In this document: positions 27,465 to 35,834 of the stretch, one piece after another
Numbering within the stretch: the stretch's first letter is position 1
How the letters are laid out: each line of letters starts with the position of its first letter
Source of the DNA: SZUA-365 sp049663345
GTDB lineage: Bacteria; Bacteroidota; Ignavibacteria; SZUA-365
NCBI GenBank assembly: GCA_049663345.1
Contig: JBATDG010000075.1
Coordinates: 1 to 64,000, forward strand
Direction of reading: 5' to 3'
DNA: 64,000 nt
Program-made: the position numbers and the translations under genes
The notes under the pieces: generated by a model
Seen by the model: the letters and a program-made list of their open reading frames with translations, nothing else
The model's database searches: none
Told to the model about the DNA's origin: nothing

Positions 27465-28382
27465 ATGCTTTCTCTCGAGCACATACGGAGTATCTGCAGC
27501 GGCGAGATTCACATCAGTGAACCCCTCGCCCCGCTGACATCCTTCCGCATCGGGGGTCCGGTCGACATTTATATCGAACCGGCATCCTCGGAAGAACTCG
27601 CAGCGCTCGTGCGCTACTTCCGCAGTGCGGATACGTCGTATGTTCTGCTCGGCAATGGCAGCAATGTTCTCATCAGCGACGACGGCATCCGCGGCGTGGC
27701 GATCAACATCGAAAAGCATTTCTCCGAATTATCGATTGCAGACAGCGTGGTAACCGCCGGAGCAGGTGCGCGGCTCAGCAAATTCGTCGACTTCTGCGTG
27801 CGGCATAATCTTGCGGGCAGTGAAATGCTCGCGGGAATTCCCGGAACGCTCGGCGGCGCCGTGATCATGAATGCCGGTGCTTATGGCGGAGAGATTTCCG
27901 ACCACATGCTTGATGTCACTGTTCTCCGCAACGGCGAAATCAAGACGTTAAGCAAGGAGAAGGCTGGGTTCCGCTACCGCAACTCCGACCTGTGGGGCGA
28001 TATCGTAATTTCTGCGCGCTTCGAATTTCCGGAAGGCGACGAAGAGCAGCTCAGGGCCCGGCGCAAGGAGCTCCTGCTCAAACGCAATGCCGCGCAGCCG
28101 GTCAACTATCCCAATGCCGGAAGCATTTTCAAAAATCCGGAAGGGAAGCACGCCGCCCGTCTCATCGAGGAATGCGGTCTGAAAGGCTACAGCGTCGGCG
28201 GCGCACAGGTCGCAGAGCTGCATGCCAACTTCATCATCAACACCGGCGGCGCCACTGCGGCCGACGTACTCTCCGTGATCGGACATGTGCGTCGCAGCGT
28301 GCAGCAGCAGACCGGCATCACTCTTGAACTTGAAATTCTGCTCCTCGGATTTTCCGGGGAAGCACTCGCTAATCTCAACTGA
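27465..28382 (+). CDS. murB: UDP-N-acetylenolpyruvoylglucosamine reductase
   Basis: 305 residues. The FAD-binding region has TSFRIGGPVDIYIEP, LGNGSNVLISDDGIRG and GIPGTLGGAVIMNAGAYGGE. PNAGSIFKNPEG holds the catalytic Ser. The chain lacks the longer insertion of the E. coli-type enzyme, so it is of the shorter class. It reduces the enolpyruvyl group to make UDP-MurNAc. murB starts two bases after the murC stop. Confidence 0.97.
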   Translation: MLSLEHIRSICSGEIHISEPLAPLTSFRIGGPVDIYIEPASSEELAALVRYFRSADTSYVLLGNGSNVLISDDGIRGVAINIEKHFSELSIADSVVTAGAGARLSKFVDFCVRHNLAGSEMLAGIPGTLGGAVIMNAGAYGGEISDHMLDVTVLRNGEIKTLSKEKAGFRYRNSDLWGDIVISARFEFPEGDEEQLRARRKELLLKRNAAQPVNYPNAGSIFKNPEGKHAARLIEECGLKGYSVGGAQVAELHANFIINTGGATAADVLSVIGHVRRSVQQQTGITLELEILLLGFSGEALANLN

Positions 28383-28400
28383 GCAGGACGCCCGCAACTC

Positions 28401-29267
28401 ATGAGACGCAAACGCACAGTCAAGCCCACCCGATTCCGCTCCGCCGCGGTCGCCATGTTTTTCGTGGTGAGCGCGATCGCAGCGATCGCAGTACTCGCTG
28501 CCGAATGGCGCGAAAGTGCGGTGGGTGTGCTGCTTGATGTACGAGGAATTTCCATCGCGACGAAAGAAAACATCCGCAAGGCGGCGGGCATTTCCGATAC
28601 CTCTAACCTGGCGTCTCTGGATCTTCTGGCGATCCGCGGTAAAATACTTGAGAATCCTTTTATAAAAGACGTCGAACTGACCCGCGATCCGCCGCAGACG
28701 CTGCGGGTGGATGTGACAGAGCGCAAGCCGATCGCCATGCTGCTCAACGTTCAGGCCCGCGACTGGCTGCTTGATGAAGACGGCTTCGTCCTTCCCGCCT
28801 CGCACAAACCCGCGGTGCATGACCTTCCTGTGATCACAGGCGTCAACGACGGCGTACATGAGCTGACTCCCGGTGCGAAGGAACTGAAGCCCGGCTTGCG
28901 CGTCGTCAACGTGCAGGTTCAGAAAGGACTTCAGGCGTTGAAAGCGATTCACAGCATCGATCCCGGACTGGCGCAGCTGTTCTCCGAGATCAATCTCGAC
29001 AACAAACGCGATCTCGTGCTTTACACAATGGAAGGCGGAGTGCCTGTCATCCTTGGCTCCCCTGCGCGGCTGCCCGAAAAGATGCGCGCCTTCCGCGCAT
29101 TCTGGGAAAACGTTGCGATGAAATATGACCCTTCGTCGCTTGAGTACATCGACCTGCGCTGGAAAGAGCAGGTGGTGACACGCTGGCGGGCGTCGGGCAA
29201 CGTGCCGAAGAGTGCAGAAGCGGACTCGCTTCTATCCGACACGACAAACGTGAGAATAATCGAATAA
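28401..29267 (+). CDS. ftsQ: FtsQ/DivIB-type cell division protein
   Basis: 288 residues. A basic N-terminus (RRKRTVKPTRF) precedes one membrane span (about 15-35). A POTRA-like domain follows (VLLDVRGISIATKENIRKAAGI), then the FtsQ beta domain (NPFIKDVELTRDPPQTLRVD and ERKPIAMLL, WLLDEDGFVLP). SLEYIDLRWKEQVVTRW near the end is typical of the family. It recruits FtsL to the divisome. It lies between murB and ftsA, the standard place. Family sequences are poorly conserved, but the motifs and position agree. Confidence 0.92.
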   Translation: MRRKRTVKPTRFRSAAVAMFFVVSAIAAIAVLAAEWRESAVGVLLDVRGISIATKENIRKAAGISDTSNLASLDLLAIRGKILENPFIKDVELTRDPPQTLRVDVTERKPIAMLLNVQARDWLLDEDGFVLPASHKPAVHDLPVITGVNDGVHELTPGAKELKPGLRVVNVQVQKGLQALKAIHSIDPGLAQLFSEINLDNKRDLVLYTMEGGVPVILGSPARLPEKMRAFRAFWENVAMKYDPSSLEYIDLRWKEQVVTRWRASGNVPKSAEADSLLSDTTNVRIIE

Positions 29268-29294
29268 CATTAATACAGTGTTGAAGTACCCACT

Positions 29295-30551
29295 ATGAAG
29301 AGCAAATTTCAGAATACCGGAATGGCGGACAACATCGTGGTCGGTCTGGACATCGGAACGACGAAAGTCTGCGCGATGATCGCTGCGAAGGACGCGGATG
29401 ACCGCATCAATATTCTGGGCATCGGCAAGGCCGAAAACGAGGGCATGGCCCGCGGCACGGTGACGCATATTGAAAAGACCGTTCGTGCGGTGCAGAAGGC
29501 TGTCGACGACGCCGAAAGGCAATCCGGCATCAAGGTGCGCGCCGTCAATGTGGGCATCGCAGGCGATCATATACAGAGCTTCCAGAGCCGCGGTGTGATT
29601 GCGATAAGCAATCCCGAAAATGAAATTACGCGAAAGGATGTCGAGCGTTTGCTGCAGGACACCAAGCGCGTCGCCCTTCCATCCGACCGCCGCATCATTC
29701 ATGTCATACCCCAGGAGTTCATCGTCGACGGCCAGGATGGCATCTACGACCCGGTCGGCATGGCGGGTGTGCGCATGGAAGCAAACGTGCATATCATCAC
29801 CGGCGGCATCACTGCGGTGCAGAACATTTACAAATGCGTCGAGCGCGCGGGACTCGAGGTCAATGATCTCGTGCTCGAACCGCTGGCCTCGGCCAATGCC
29901 GTGATCGACGACGAAGAAAAGGAAGTGGGAATCGTGCTCGTCGACATCGGCGGCGGCACTACCGACATCGCGATTTTCGAAGAGCGCACCATTCGGCATT
30001 CAGCCGTTCTCGCCATCGCTGGGAAGAAAGTGACAGAGGACATCCGCAAGGGACTCGGCATTCTCAACGAACAGGCCGAGAAACTCAAGCGAGATCATGG
30101 ATATGCATATCTCGCAGAAATAGTGGACGACGCTTCGATACTGCTGCCGCGTCTAGGCAGCCGCGATGAAATGCAGATCAGCCGCAGTCTCCTTTGCCAG
30201 ATTATCCAGCCGCGTATGGAAGAAATCCTCGAGATCGTTGCATTAGAGATCAAACGGTCCGGTTATTCAAAGCATCTGCATTCGGGCGTGATACTTACCG
30301 GCGGTGGTTCGCTGATCAAGGGCACGGCCGCACTCGCGCGCGAAGTGCTCGGCATGCCTGTGAAAATCGGCATTCCTTCGGGCTTCGCCGGCGGCTTCGT
30401 TGCCGAGGTAGAAAACCCGATGTACAGCACCTGCACCGGACTTGTGCTGCACGGCATGAAAAGCATGGGCTCCGCCAGCTTCGACACTGACGTGAGCGAC
30501 GGCAAGCCGAACTTCGTCAAGAAGATCATTGACTGGTTCAACGAACTGTAG
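29295..30551 (+). CDS. ftsA: Cell division protein FtsA
   Basis: 418 residues with the actin-like fold. VVGLDIGTTKVCAMIA is the phosphate 1 motif, VDIGGGTTDIAIF phosphate 2 and VILTGGGSLIKG the adenosine loop. The 1C domain lies between. The C-terminal NFVKKIIDWFNEL is the amphipathic membrane-targeting helix. FtsA tethers FtsZ to the membrane. The likely start is the ATG at 29295; a later ATG (MADN) about 10 codons in is possible. About 150 bases including a tandem repeat separate it from the ftsZ start. Confidence 0.96.
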   Translation: MKSKFQNTGMADNIVVGLDIGTTKVCAMIAAKDADDRINILGIGKAENEGMARGTVTHIEKTVRAVQKAVDDAERQSGIKVRAVNVGIAGDHIQSFQSRGVIAISNPENEITRKDVERLLQDTKRVALPSDRRIIHVIPQEFIVDGQDGIYDPVGMAGVRMEANVHIITGGITAVQNIYKCVERAGLEVNDLVLEPLASANAVIDDEEKEVGIVLVDIGGGTTDIAIFEERTIRHSAVLAIAGKKVTEDIRKGLGILNEQAEKLKRDHGYAYLAEIVDDASILLPRLGSRDEMQISRSLLCQIIQPRMEEILEIVALEIKRSGYSKHLHSGVILTGGGSLIKGTAALAREVLGMPVKIGIPSGFAGGFVAEVENPMYSTCTGLVLHGMKSMGSASFDTDVSDGKPNFVKKIIDWFNEL

Positions 30552-30555
30552 GAGA

Positions 30556-30602
30556 AGAATTAGGAATTACGAATTACGAATTAGGAATTACGAATTACGA
30601 CG
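30556..30602 (+). repeat. Short GAATTAGG/GAATTACG tandem repeat between ftsA and ftsZ
   Basis: About six alternating 7-base units (GAATTAG or GAATTAC) form a simple A/T-rich tract right after the ftsA stop. The remaining leader to 30705 shows no clear promoter match. The tract could be a variable linker or a weak control element for ftsZ. Confidence 0.7.
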
Positions 30603-30705
30603 TAAATAACACGTCCCCGGAAACGGACGATTATATACAGCGAATGCAAAATGAAAAACAGTGAATTACATGCAAACACATCACCCACACACTGAGGAGG
30701 GCCTT

Positions 30706-31893
30706 ATGGCTATCGTATACGACAACAGCACAGACAGCCGGGCGAAGATCCGGGTCGTCGGTGTCGGCGGCGGAGGCGGCAACGCGGTGGAAGACATGAT
30801 CAACCGAGGAATTGATAATGTCGAGTTCATCACAGTCAACACTGACGCACAGGCACTCGATCGAAGCGGTGCCACGTACAAAATCCAGGCAGGGAAGAAT
30901 TTGACGCGCGGTCTCGGCGCCGGCGCGGATCCATCAGTTGGATACCGTGCGGTCGAGGAAGACAAGGAAGAGCTGGCCACAGTGCTCGCAGGCAGCGACA
31001 TGGTATTTGTGACCGCCGGCATGGGCGGTGGTACCGGTACGGGCGGTGGACCCGTCGTCGCGAATCTCGCCAAGGGCACCGGAGCGTTGGTCGTCGGCAT
31101 TGTCACGAAGCCGTTCCATTTCGAAGGCAAGCGCCGCATGGCACAGGCTGAGGAAGGCATCGAAGAACTGCGTAAGCACGTTGACACCCTCATCGTGATT
31201 CCCAACCAAAAGCTGTTGTCGTTGGTGGACAAAGGTACGCCTTTGTCCGAGGCCTTCATGCTCGCAAACGAAGTACTATATAACGCCACACGCGGAATTG
31301 CGGAGATCATCGCAGTGCCGGGTTTGGTGAACGTCGATTTTGCTGATGTCCGCACGATCATGCGCGACATGGGCGACGCCTTGATGGGCAGCGGTGTAGC
31401 CGAAGGCGAAAACCGCTCTGTCGAAGCAGCGCACAACGCGATCTCGAGTCCTCTGCTTGATGGCATCTCGATCGCCGGAGCGCAGGGCGTGCTCGTCAAC
31501 ATCACGGGCGGATCGGATCTCTCGCTAGCCGAAATCGACGAAGCGGTTTCCATCATCACCGAAGCCGCTGGCGAAGACGCCAACGTCATCTTCGGTTCCG
31601 TGATCGATCCCACACTCGAAGGCAAGTTGGTGGTCACCGTAATCGCCACGGGCTTCAATCGCGCAAGGGGACGCGGGGCCAACCGTCCTGCCGCACCGCA
31701 GCAGCGTCAGCAGGCTCGCGCCTCGCACATCCCGACCGGCATCCACGAAATCCGCGAGCTCGACGAGCCCACCTTCATTCGCAAGGGCCTCACGCTCGCC
31801 TCCACTCAGGACATGGACGAAGACACGACCGGTCAGCGCATCGAGAAATCGAATCCCGACCGCCCGGCTTTCCTCCGGAAGATAATGGACTAG
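30706..31893 (+). CDS. ftsZ: Cell division GTPase FtsZ
   Basis: 395 residues from the ATG at 30706, which has GAGGAGG five bases upstream; in-frame ATGs 9 and 15 codons earlier lack this. KIRVVGVGGGGGNAV opens the tubulin-like GTPase domain, and VTAGMGGGTGTGGGPV is the tubulin signature. NVDFADVRTIM holds the T7 synergy-loop region that completes the GTP site of the next subunit. A linker rich in Arg, Pro and Gln leads to a conserved tail, DRPAFLRKIMD, that should bind FtsA. It is the last gene of the dcw cluster and is followed by a strong hairpin. Confidence 0.98.
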   Translation: MAIVYDNSTDSRAKIRVVGVGGGGGNAVEDMINRGIDNVEFITVNTDAQALDRSGATYKIQAGKNLTRGLGAGADPSVGYRAVEEDKEELATVLAGSDMVFVTAGMGGGTGTGGGPVVANLAKGTGALVVGIVTKPFHFEGKRRMAQAEEGIEELRKHVDTLIVIPNQKLLSLVDKGTPLSEAFMLANEVLYNATRGIAEIIAVPGLVNVDFADVRTIMRDMGDALMGSGVAEGENRSVEAAHNAISSPLLDGISIAGAQGVLVNITGGSDLSLAEIDEAVSIITEAAGEDANVIFGSVIDPTLEGKLVVTVIATGFNRARGRGANRPAAPQQRQQARASHIPTGIHEIRELDEPTFIRKGLTLASTQDMDEDTTGQRIEKSNPDRPAFLRKIMD

Positions 31894-31913
31894 CGAGCGG
31901 CTTCGCCGCTCGC
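31893..31913 (+). terminator. Perfect hairpin overlapping the ftsZ stop
   Basis: A 9-bp perfect GC-rich stem (GCGAGCGGC with GCCGCTCGC) with a 3-base loop starts at the last base of the ftsZ stop codon. There is no T-run, so it may pause or protect the 3' end rather than terminate. Confidence 0.45.
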
Positions 31914-31984
31914 GATGTAGGACGTTGGATGTAGGACTTCGGAGACGCAATATCCGAGGTATCCAACATCCTACATCCTACATC
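31914..31984. repeat. Inverted repeat built of GATGTAGGA units
   Basis: Arms of 23 bases (31914-31936 and 31962-31984) are inverted copies with three mismatches. Each arm is itself made of two to three GATGTAGGA/GATGTTGGA units. The central 25 bases contain a second small stem (TCGGA with CCGA). It lies right after ftsZ. Confidence 0.7.
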
Positions 31985-31989
31985 AGTAG

Positions 31990-32145
31990 GCAGTAAGCCT
32001 TCGCCCTGAAAGGGCGGACCATTGCAGCCCAGGGCGTTAGCCCTGGGTTAGCGGTGCGGCCTTAATAAATCCCCTTCGCCCTGAAAGTCGGAGGTCCAAA
32101 GGACCGAAGACTCGCCCGAGGCGAGGGCGAAACACGATTCTCTCC
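31990..32145. repeat. Palindrome-rich dispersed element after ftsZ
   Basis: Contains CGCCCT/AGGGCG (32002-32016), CCCAGGGC/GCCCTGGG (32028-32047), a second CGCCCTGAAAG copy near 32087, and TCGCC(C)/(G)GGCGA stems near 32122-32140. From memory, similar CGCCCTGAAAGGGCG plus CCAGGGC palindromes recur in many FCB and PVC genomes. The remainder of the gap to 32563 holds only the terminator below; nothing else is seen. Confidence 0.5.
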
Positions 32146-32173
32146 TCCCAATCTCTCCCTTACTCAGCCAACG

Positions 32174-32214
32174 CACAGCGCCCAGGATCCCCTCCTGGGC
32201 GCTGTGATATTTTA
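32174..32214. terminator. Bidirectional terminator hairpin, CAGCGCC family, between convergent genes
   Basis: A perfect 14-bp stem (CACAGCGCCCAGGA with its complement) and 5-base loop at 32174-32206, followed on the plus strand by ATATTTTA. It lies between ftsZ and the convergent beta-helix gene. Three other hairpins here share the CAGCGCC/GGCGCTG core (38967, 41869 and 43311). Confidence 0.7.
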
Positions 32215-32563
32215 GGGGAACGGGAAGACTCGCTTGGAAAACATTCGCTGCTGACATTTCTAATGAGTTTTTACACTGAAATTTTCGCTGAGTCATTCCA
32301 CCATCGTTTGAAGGATATTCCTCATCGTGAAAAACAATGTCGTCGGTCAGGGTATCCTCCGCAGTGACGGCGGTTTCAAGGCGACCGGCCTTTGCGTACG
32401 CAACCTTGGATCAAATACATGGATACGGAATATCATATCCCAAACCCAGTATTGGTTGCGCACCATTGGCGTGGAGCGGCAGGAATTTCAGTTTCCAGTT
32501 TGACTATCCCATCGTATCCACGGACTGGAAGTGCGGTGGTATCCCGCCTACGAATAGCTTCCC

Positions 32564-34603
32564 TCACTCCTTCATCATCAATCCCGCGGCGATGATCTGT
32601 TCGTGTTCCGCTACGGTGAAATAATAGATGCCCCGCGGCAGCTGCCCAGTGCGCAGCGTGAAGGTGACGCCGCAAAGATCGCGCTGGTCCATCACGACGC
32701 CTCCGCGGAAATTATATAGCAGAAGCGTACCGTGACGCACTGGACTGTGCAGCGTGATTGTCGCCGCAGCGCGGCAGGGATTCGGATGCACAGTGCTTCG
32801 GACGGATGGGACGGCGAGGCTACGCACAGCACTGGGACCTGTGTATTCGTACGGACCGATGTCAGGAGCGGCTCCGGAAAACACCGGATTGCCGTCGAGG
32901 TCGTGCGTGATGTCGGGAACGCGTATGCCCGCGTCGATGCAGGGAGAAGACGCCAGGAGATGATAATCGCCGCCGATGTAATCGATGAAGAGCGGATCTG
33001 ATTGCAGGTTGCCGGTAAGCACGTTTCCATGGCGTCCGTCCATGCGATTGAAATCCGTGACGCTCATCGCCGTACCGTAGTATTTCACGGCCGATGATTC
33101 CGGAGCGCGCGGACTGAACATGCAATTATTCTGCACTGTATTCCCGAAGACCTCCAGCGTGTCGCGCAGCAGGACGGCGATGCCGGAATCGGCCGCGCGG
33201 GCCGTGGCATAGCCCGCGTCGAAGATCAGATTATTCCGCACGAGATTGTTCCGCACTTTGTGCGGGAATCCATGCGACCAGAGGGCCACCGCCGCTTCGG
33301 AGGTGCGGAGAAACAGATTATTTTCGATGCGGTTGTCATGGCAGACAAGGTGCAGGCCGTACACTGATAACACAACGCCTTGTCCAGACCCATCGGTGCT
33401 GAAATACTTCGCGGGCGACGTGGTCATTCCATCGAAAATGTTGTTGTGCACCCAATTATCATTGCCGTTGATCTGGCTCCGCACCGTATGGTCCTTCATC
33501 ACGTTGTTACGGAACTCGTTGTGATGACATTTCCCCTCCGCGCCATCGGTAGCGAAGGGTCGCGCGTACGAGATATTCGATCCTGTGAATGTGTTGTCAT
33601 GGAAGACATTCGCGTACACACCGCTGCGGGTGCTGTCGGGCGCGTAGCAATTGATCGCGACGTGTCCCCATCCGGTGAAGCTGCAGTGCCGCACGATGCA
33701 ATTGCTGACCGCATCGCCGAAGTGAATTCCGTCTTCGCTTCCCCGTTTGGTCGCGTCGACGGTGCCTGATGGTCCGAGAGAACTCAACCCGTAACGGAAG
33801 CGCAATCCTGAATCGAACGTGCAGCGCTCTATGAGCACGTCATGCGCCGAGGCAGACGTATCGGCACTCGTGAGTGTGAGTCCCGAACGCCCGTATCCGA
33901 TGCAGCAATCGCGGAAGGTGATGAAGGAGCAGGCTCCGCCGTAAATAGTGGACCAACGCCCACCCCGGAAATCGATGCCGTCGAAAATAATATATGCGCT
34001 CCTGTACAGGGCCATGACACCCGCGGGACGGTTGCCTTCGACGGATCGGTAGACATGCGCGGGATTCTGCGCGGCATAGAGAAAAAGCAATGAATCCGCA
34101 GTGCTGTAATACCACGATTCGAAACTGCCTTCGCTGTTCGTTGTTCCGACGTCCTCCGCGATCGCGGCGCGCAGCACCTCGACGCCATCGAGCCACAGCC
34201 TGTTGGGTGTCTCGGGGCATCGCATACTCCAGATGTTCCCGGAGCGGCGAATCCAGTTGAGCGAATCACCCGATCCATCCAATAGTGTGATGTCGCTTAT
34301 GACAGGCCGGCTGCCCACTCCATAGGCAGCGACGATGATAGGTTGTTCGGCCGTGCCGCTTTCGGTGAAGGAAAGCAGCACACCATCCTTCCAGATGTCG
34401 CCGCGCTTGAAGAGCAGCGAATCCCCTGGCACCAGCCCCGCTGCGTTTACCCGCGCGATGGATTTCCATGGCGTGTGGTCGGCAAGGCCGTCGTTCGCGT
34501 CACTCCCCATCGAGGAGCTGACGTAGTACGTCGCGGGAAGGACGGGCGCCGCCCCGACGATGAGGAGCAGCAGGCTAAGGGACAAACACGGTGTGAATTT
34601 CAC
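32564..34603 (-). CDS. T9SS-sorted right-handed parallel beta-helix protein
   Basis: 679 residues from a GTG at 34603, with GGAGGA upstream. A signal peptide (about 1-24, ending LPATYYV) is followed by the motif YYVSSSMGSDANDGLADHTP, typical of pectate-lyase-like beta-helix proteins. VNAAGLVPGDSLLFKRGD follows, then many solenoid turns with N-N-x-F/I patterns (for example NNLVRNNLIFDAG). DGNPVFSGAAPDIGPYEY is the usual end of such domains. A T9SS type A sorting domain (VHPNPCRAAATITL to the end) closes it. Glycan binding or cleavage is possible, but no catalytic set can be named. It is convergent with ftsZ and divergent from the efflux pair. Confidence 0.85.
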   Translation of the reverse strand: MKFTPCLSLSLLLLIVGAAPVLPATYYVSSSMGSDANDGLADHTPWKSIARVNAAGLVPGDSLLFKRGDIWKDGVLLSFTESGTAEQPIIVAAYGVGSRPVISDITLLDGSGDSLNWIRRSGNIWSMRCPETPNRLWLDGVEVLRAAIAEDVGTTNSEGSFESWYYSTADSLLFLYAAQNPAHVYRSVEGNRPAGVMALYRSAYIIFDGIDFRGGRWSTIYGGACSFITFRDCCIGYGRSGLTLTSADTSASAHDVLIERCTFDSGLRFRYGLSSLGPSGTVDATKRGSEDGIHFGDAVSNCIVRHCSFTGWGHVAINCYAPDSTRSGVYANVFHDNTFTGSNISYARPFATDGAEGKCHHNEFRNNVMKDHTVRSQINGNDNWVHNNIFDGMTTSPAKYFSTDGSGQGVVLSVYGLHLVCHDNRIENNLFLRTSEAAVALWSHGFPHKVRNNLVRNNLIFDAGYATARAADSGIAVLLRDTLEVFGNTVQNNCMFSPRAPESSAVKYYGTAMSVTDFNRMDGRHGNVLTGNLQSDPLFIDYIGGDYHLLASSPCIDAGIRVPDITHDLDGNPVFSGAAPDIGPYEYTGPSAVRSLAVPSVRSTVHPNPCRAAATITLHSPVRHGTLLLYNFRGGVVMDQRDLCGVTFTLRTGQLPRGIYYFTVAEHEQIIAAGLMMKE

Positions 34604-34760
34604 GATGACAATTCCTCCATTTTGCAGCAGGGGAAATATGCAAAAAAAATTACTTTCCTGTCTTTTTTGCTCTTGCTAGACCGGAGGGAACTCGCTACTT
34701 TGACTGGATTGTGCCCCGAGACGATCACTCGCGATTTTTGGAGAATGTTTTGCGAGGCGT

Positions 34761-35834
34761 ATGATACAACCACGTCGAATAAAGTGTGTACACAGTCCGA
34801 TCATGTGTATGCTCGTCCTGCTTCCCCTCATTTTGCTGGCATCCTGCGGGGAGAGCAATGATAAGGAGCGCGAAGATTCCCGGCCGGTGCTCGCGGAAGG
34901 GTATCTGGTGCAGCCGGAATATCATGTGGTCAGTATACGCGCGACCGGTGATCTGCTCGCCAATGAGGAAGTGGAAATCAAGGCGCCGGTTGCCGGCAAT
35001 GTGCGGAAAATATACTTCCGTGAAAGTCAGTTTGTGAACAGGGGTGAATTGCTGGTTGACATCGACAACCGCTCCTGGGTTGCACAGAAAAAAGGACTCG
35101 AAGCTCGCCTGATTTCTGCGGAGGGTGAACTGCGCAGGAAGACGAAGCTGCTCGAGACCCAGGTAATCAGCGAAGAGGAAGTTGAGCAGTCCGCTGCAGA
35201 TGTCGGAAGCCTGAAAGCACAGGTGGAAGGACTTGATGTCATGATCGATCTGGCCGCGGTTCGGGCACCGTTCGCGGGACGCCTGGGCATGCGCAATTTC
35301 AGTCCCGGTGCCTACCTCTCGCAGGGGAGCGTCATTACGCGTCTGGTTCAAACCGACAAGGTGAAGGTGAATTTCACCGTACCTGCGAAGTATGCCGCTC
35401 AGGCAGCCGCCGGACAGGAAGTGAAAGTCATTTCATCGAGCGGCGATACCGCCTCGGCTGAAGTCTATGCCGTCAATGCCAGGATCAGCCAGTCGTCGAG
35501 AAGCCTGCAGATCCGCGCGATAATGAATAAGAAGCACCCGTCGTTTATTCCCGGAGACTTTGTGCAGGTGCTTCTCGTGGTCGAGCGAAAAACCGACGCG
35601 CTGCTGATCCCGGCGGAATGCATCGTTCCCGAGCTGAAAAAGCAGGTGGTATTTGTCATAAGCGACGGCAAGGCGATGCGGCGGGAGGTTGAGACAGGGT
35701 CGCGCACTTCAGACAGGGTTGAGATCCTCAAGGGACTCTCGCCAGGCGATACTGTGCTCACCACCGGATTGATGGAGGTGAAAGACGGTGATCGGATTGA
35801 GCTGCAGAAATTGAATGGGTCGGAGGCGCAGTGA
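34761..35834 (+). CDS. RND efflux periplasmic adaptor (membrane fusion lipoprotein)
   Basis: 357 residues. The N-terminal hydrophobic stretch ends in LLASC with Cys 29, a lipobox, so the mature protein is probably an inner-membrane lipoprotein. ATGDLLANEEVEIKAPVAG begins the barrel-sandwich hybrid, a helical hairpin runs at about 105-150, and IDLAAVRAPFAGRLGMRNFS closes the lipoyl half. The beta-barrel and membrane-proximal domains follow (FIPGDFVQVLLVV). It should link the downstream RND pump to an outer-membrane channel; no TolC-like gene is in the window. The start at 34761 has GAGG 3 bases upstream; an ATG at 34803 is an alternative. It overlaps the permease gene by four bases. Confidence 0.9.
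   Translation: MIQPRRIKCVHSPIMCMLVLLPLILLASCGESNDKEREDSRPVLAEGYLVQPEYHVVSIRATGDLLANEEVEIKAPVAGNVRKIYFRESQFVNRGELLVDIDNRSWVAQKKGLEARLISAEGELRRKTKLLETQVISEEEVEQSAADVGSLKAQVEGLDVMIDLAAVRAPFAGRLGMRNFSPGAYLSQGSVITRLVQTDKVKVNFTVPAKYAAQAAAGQEVKVISSSGDTASAEVYAVNARISQSSRSLQIRAIMNKKHPSFIPGDFVQVLLVVERKTDALLIPAECIVPELKKQVVFVISDGKAMRREVETGSRTSDRVEILKGLSPGDTVLTTGLMEVKDGDRIELQKLNGSEAQ

Noticed and set aside
32337..32624. Plus-strand frame of 95 residues in the gap after ftsZ
   Set aside because: Overlaps the 3' end of the beta-helix gene, lacks a ribosome site and any domain pattern.
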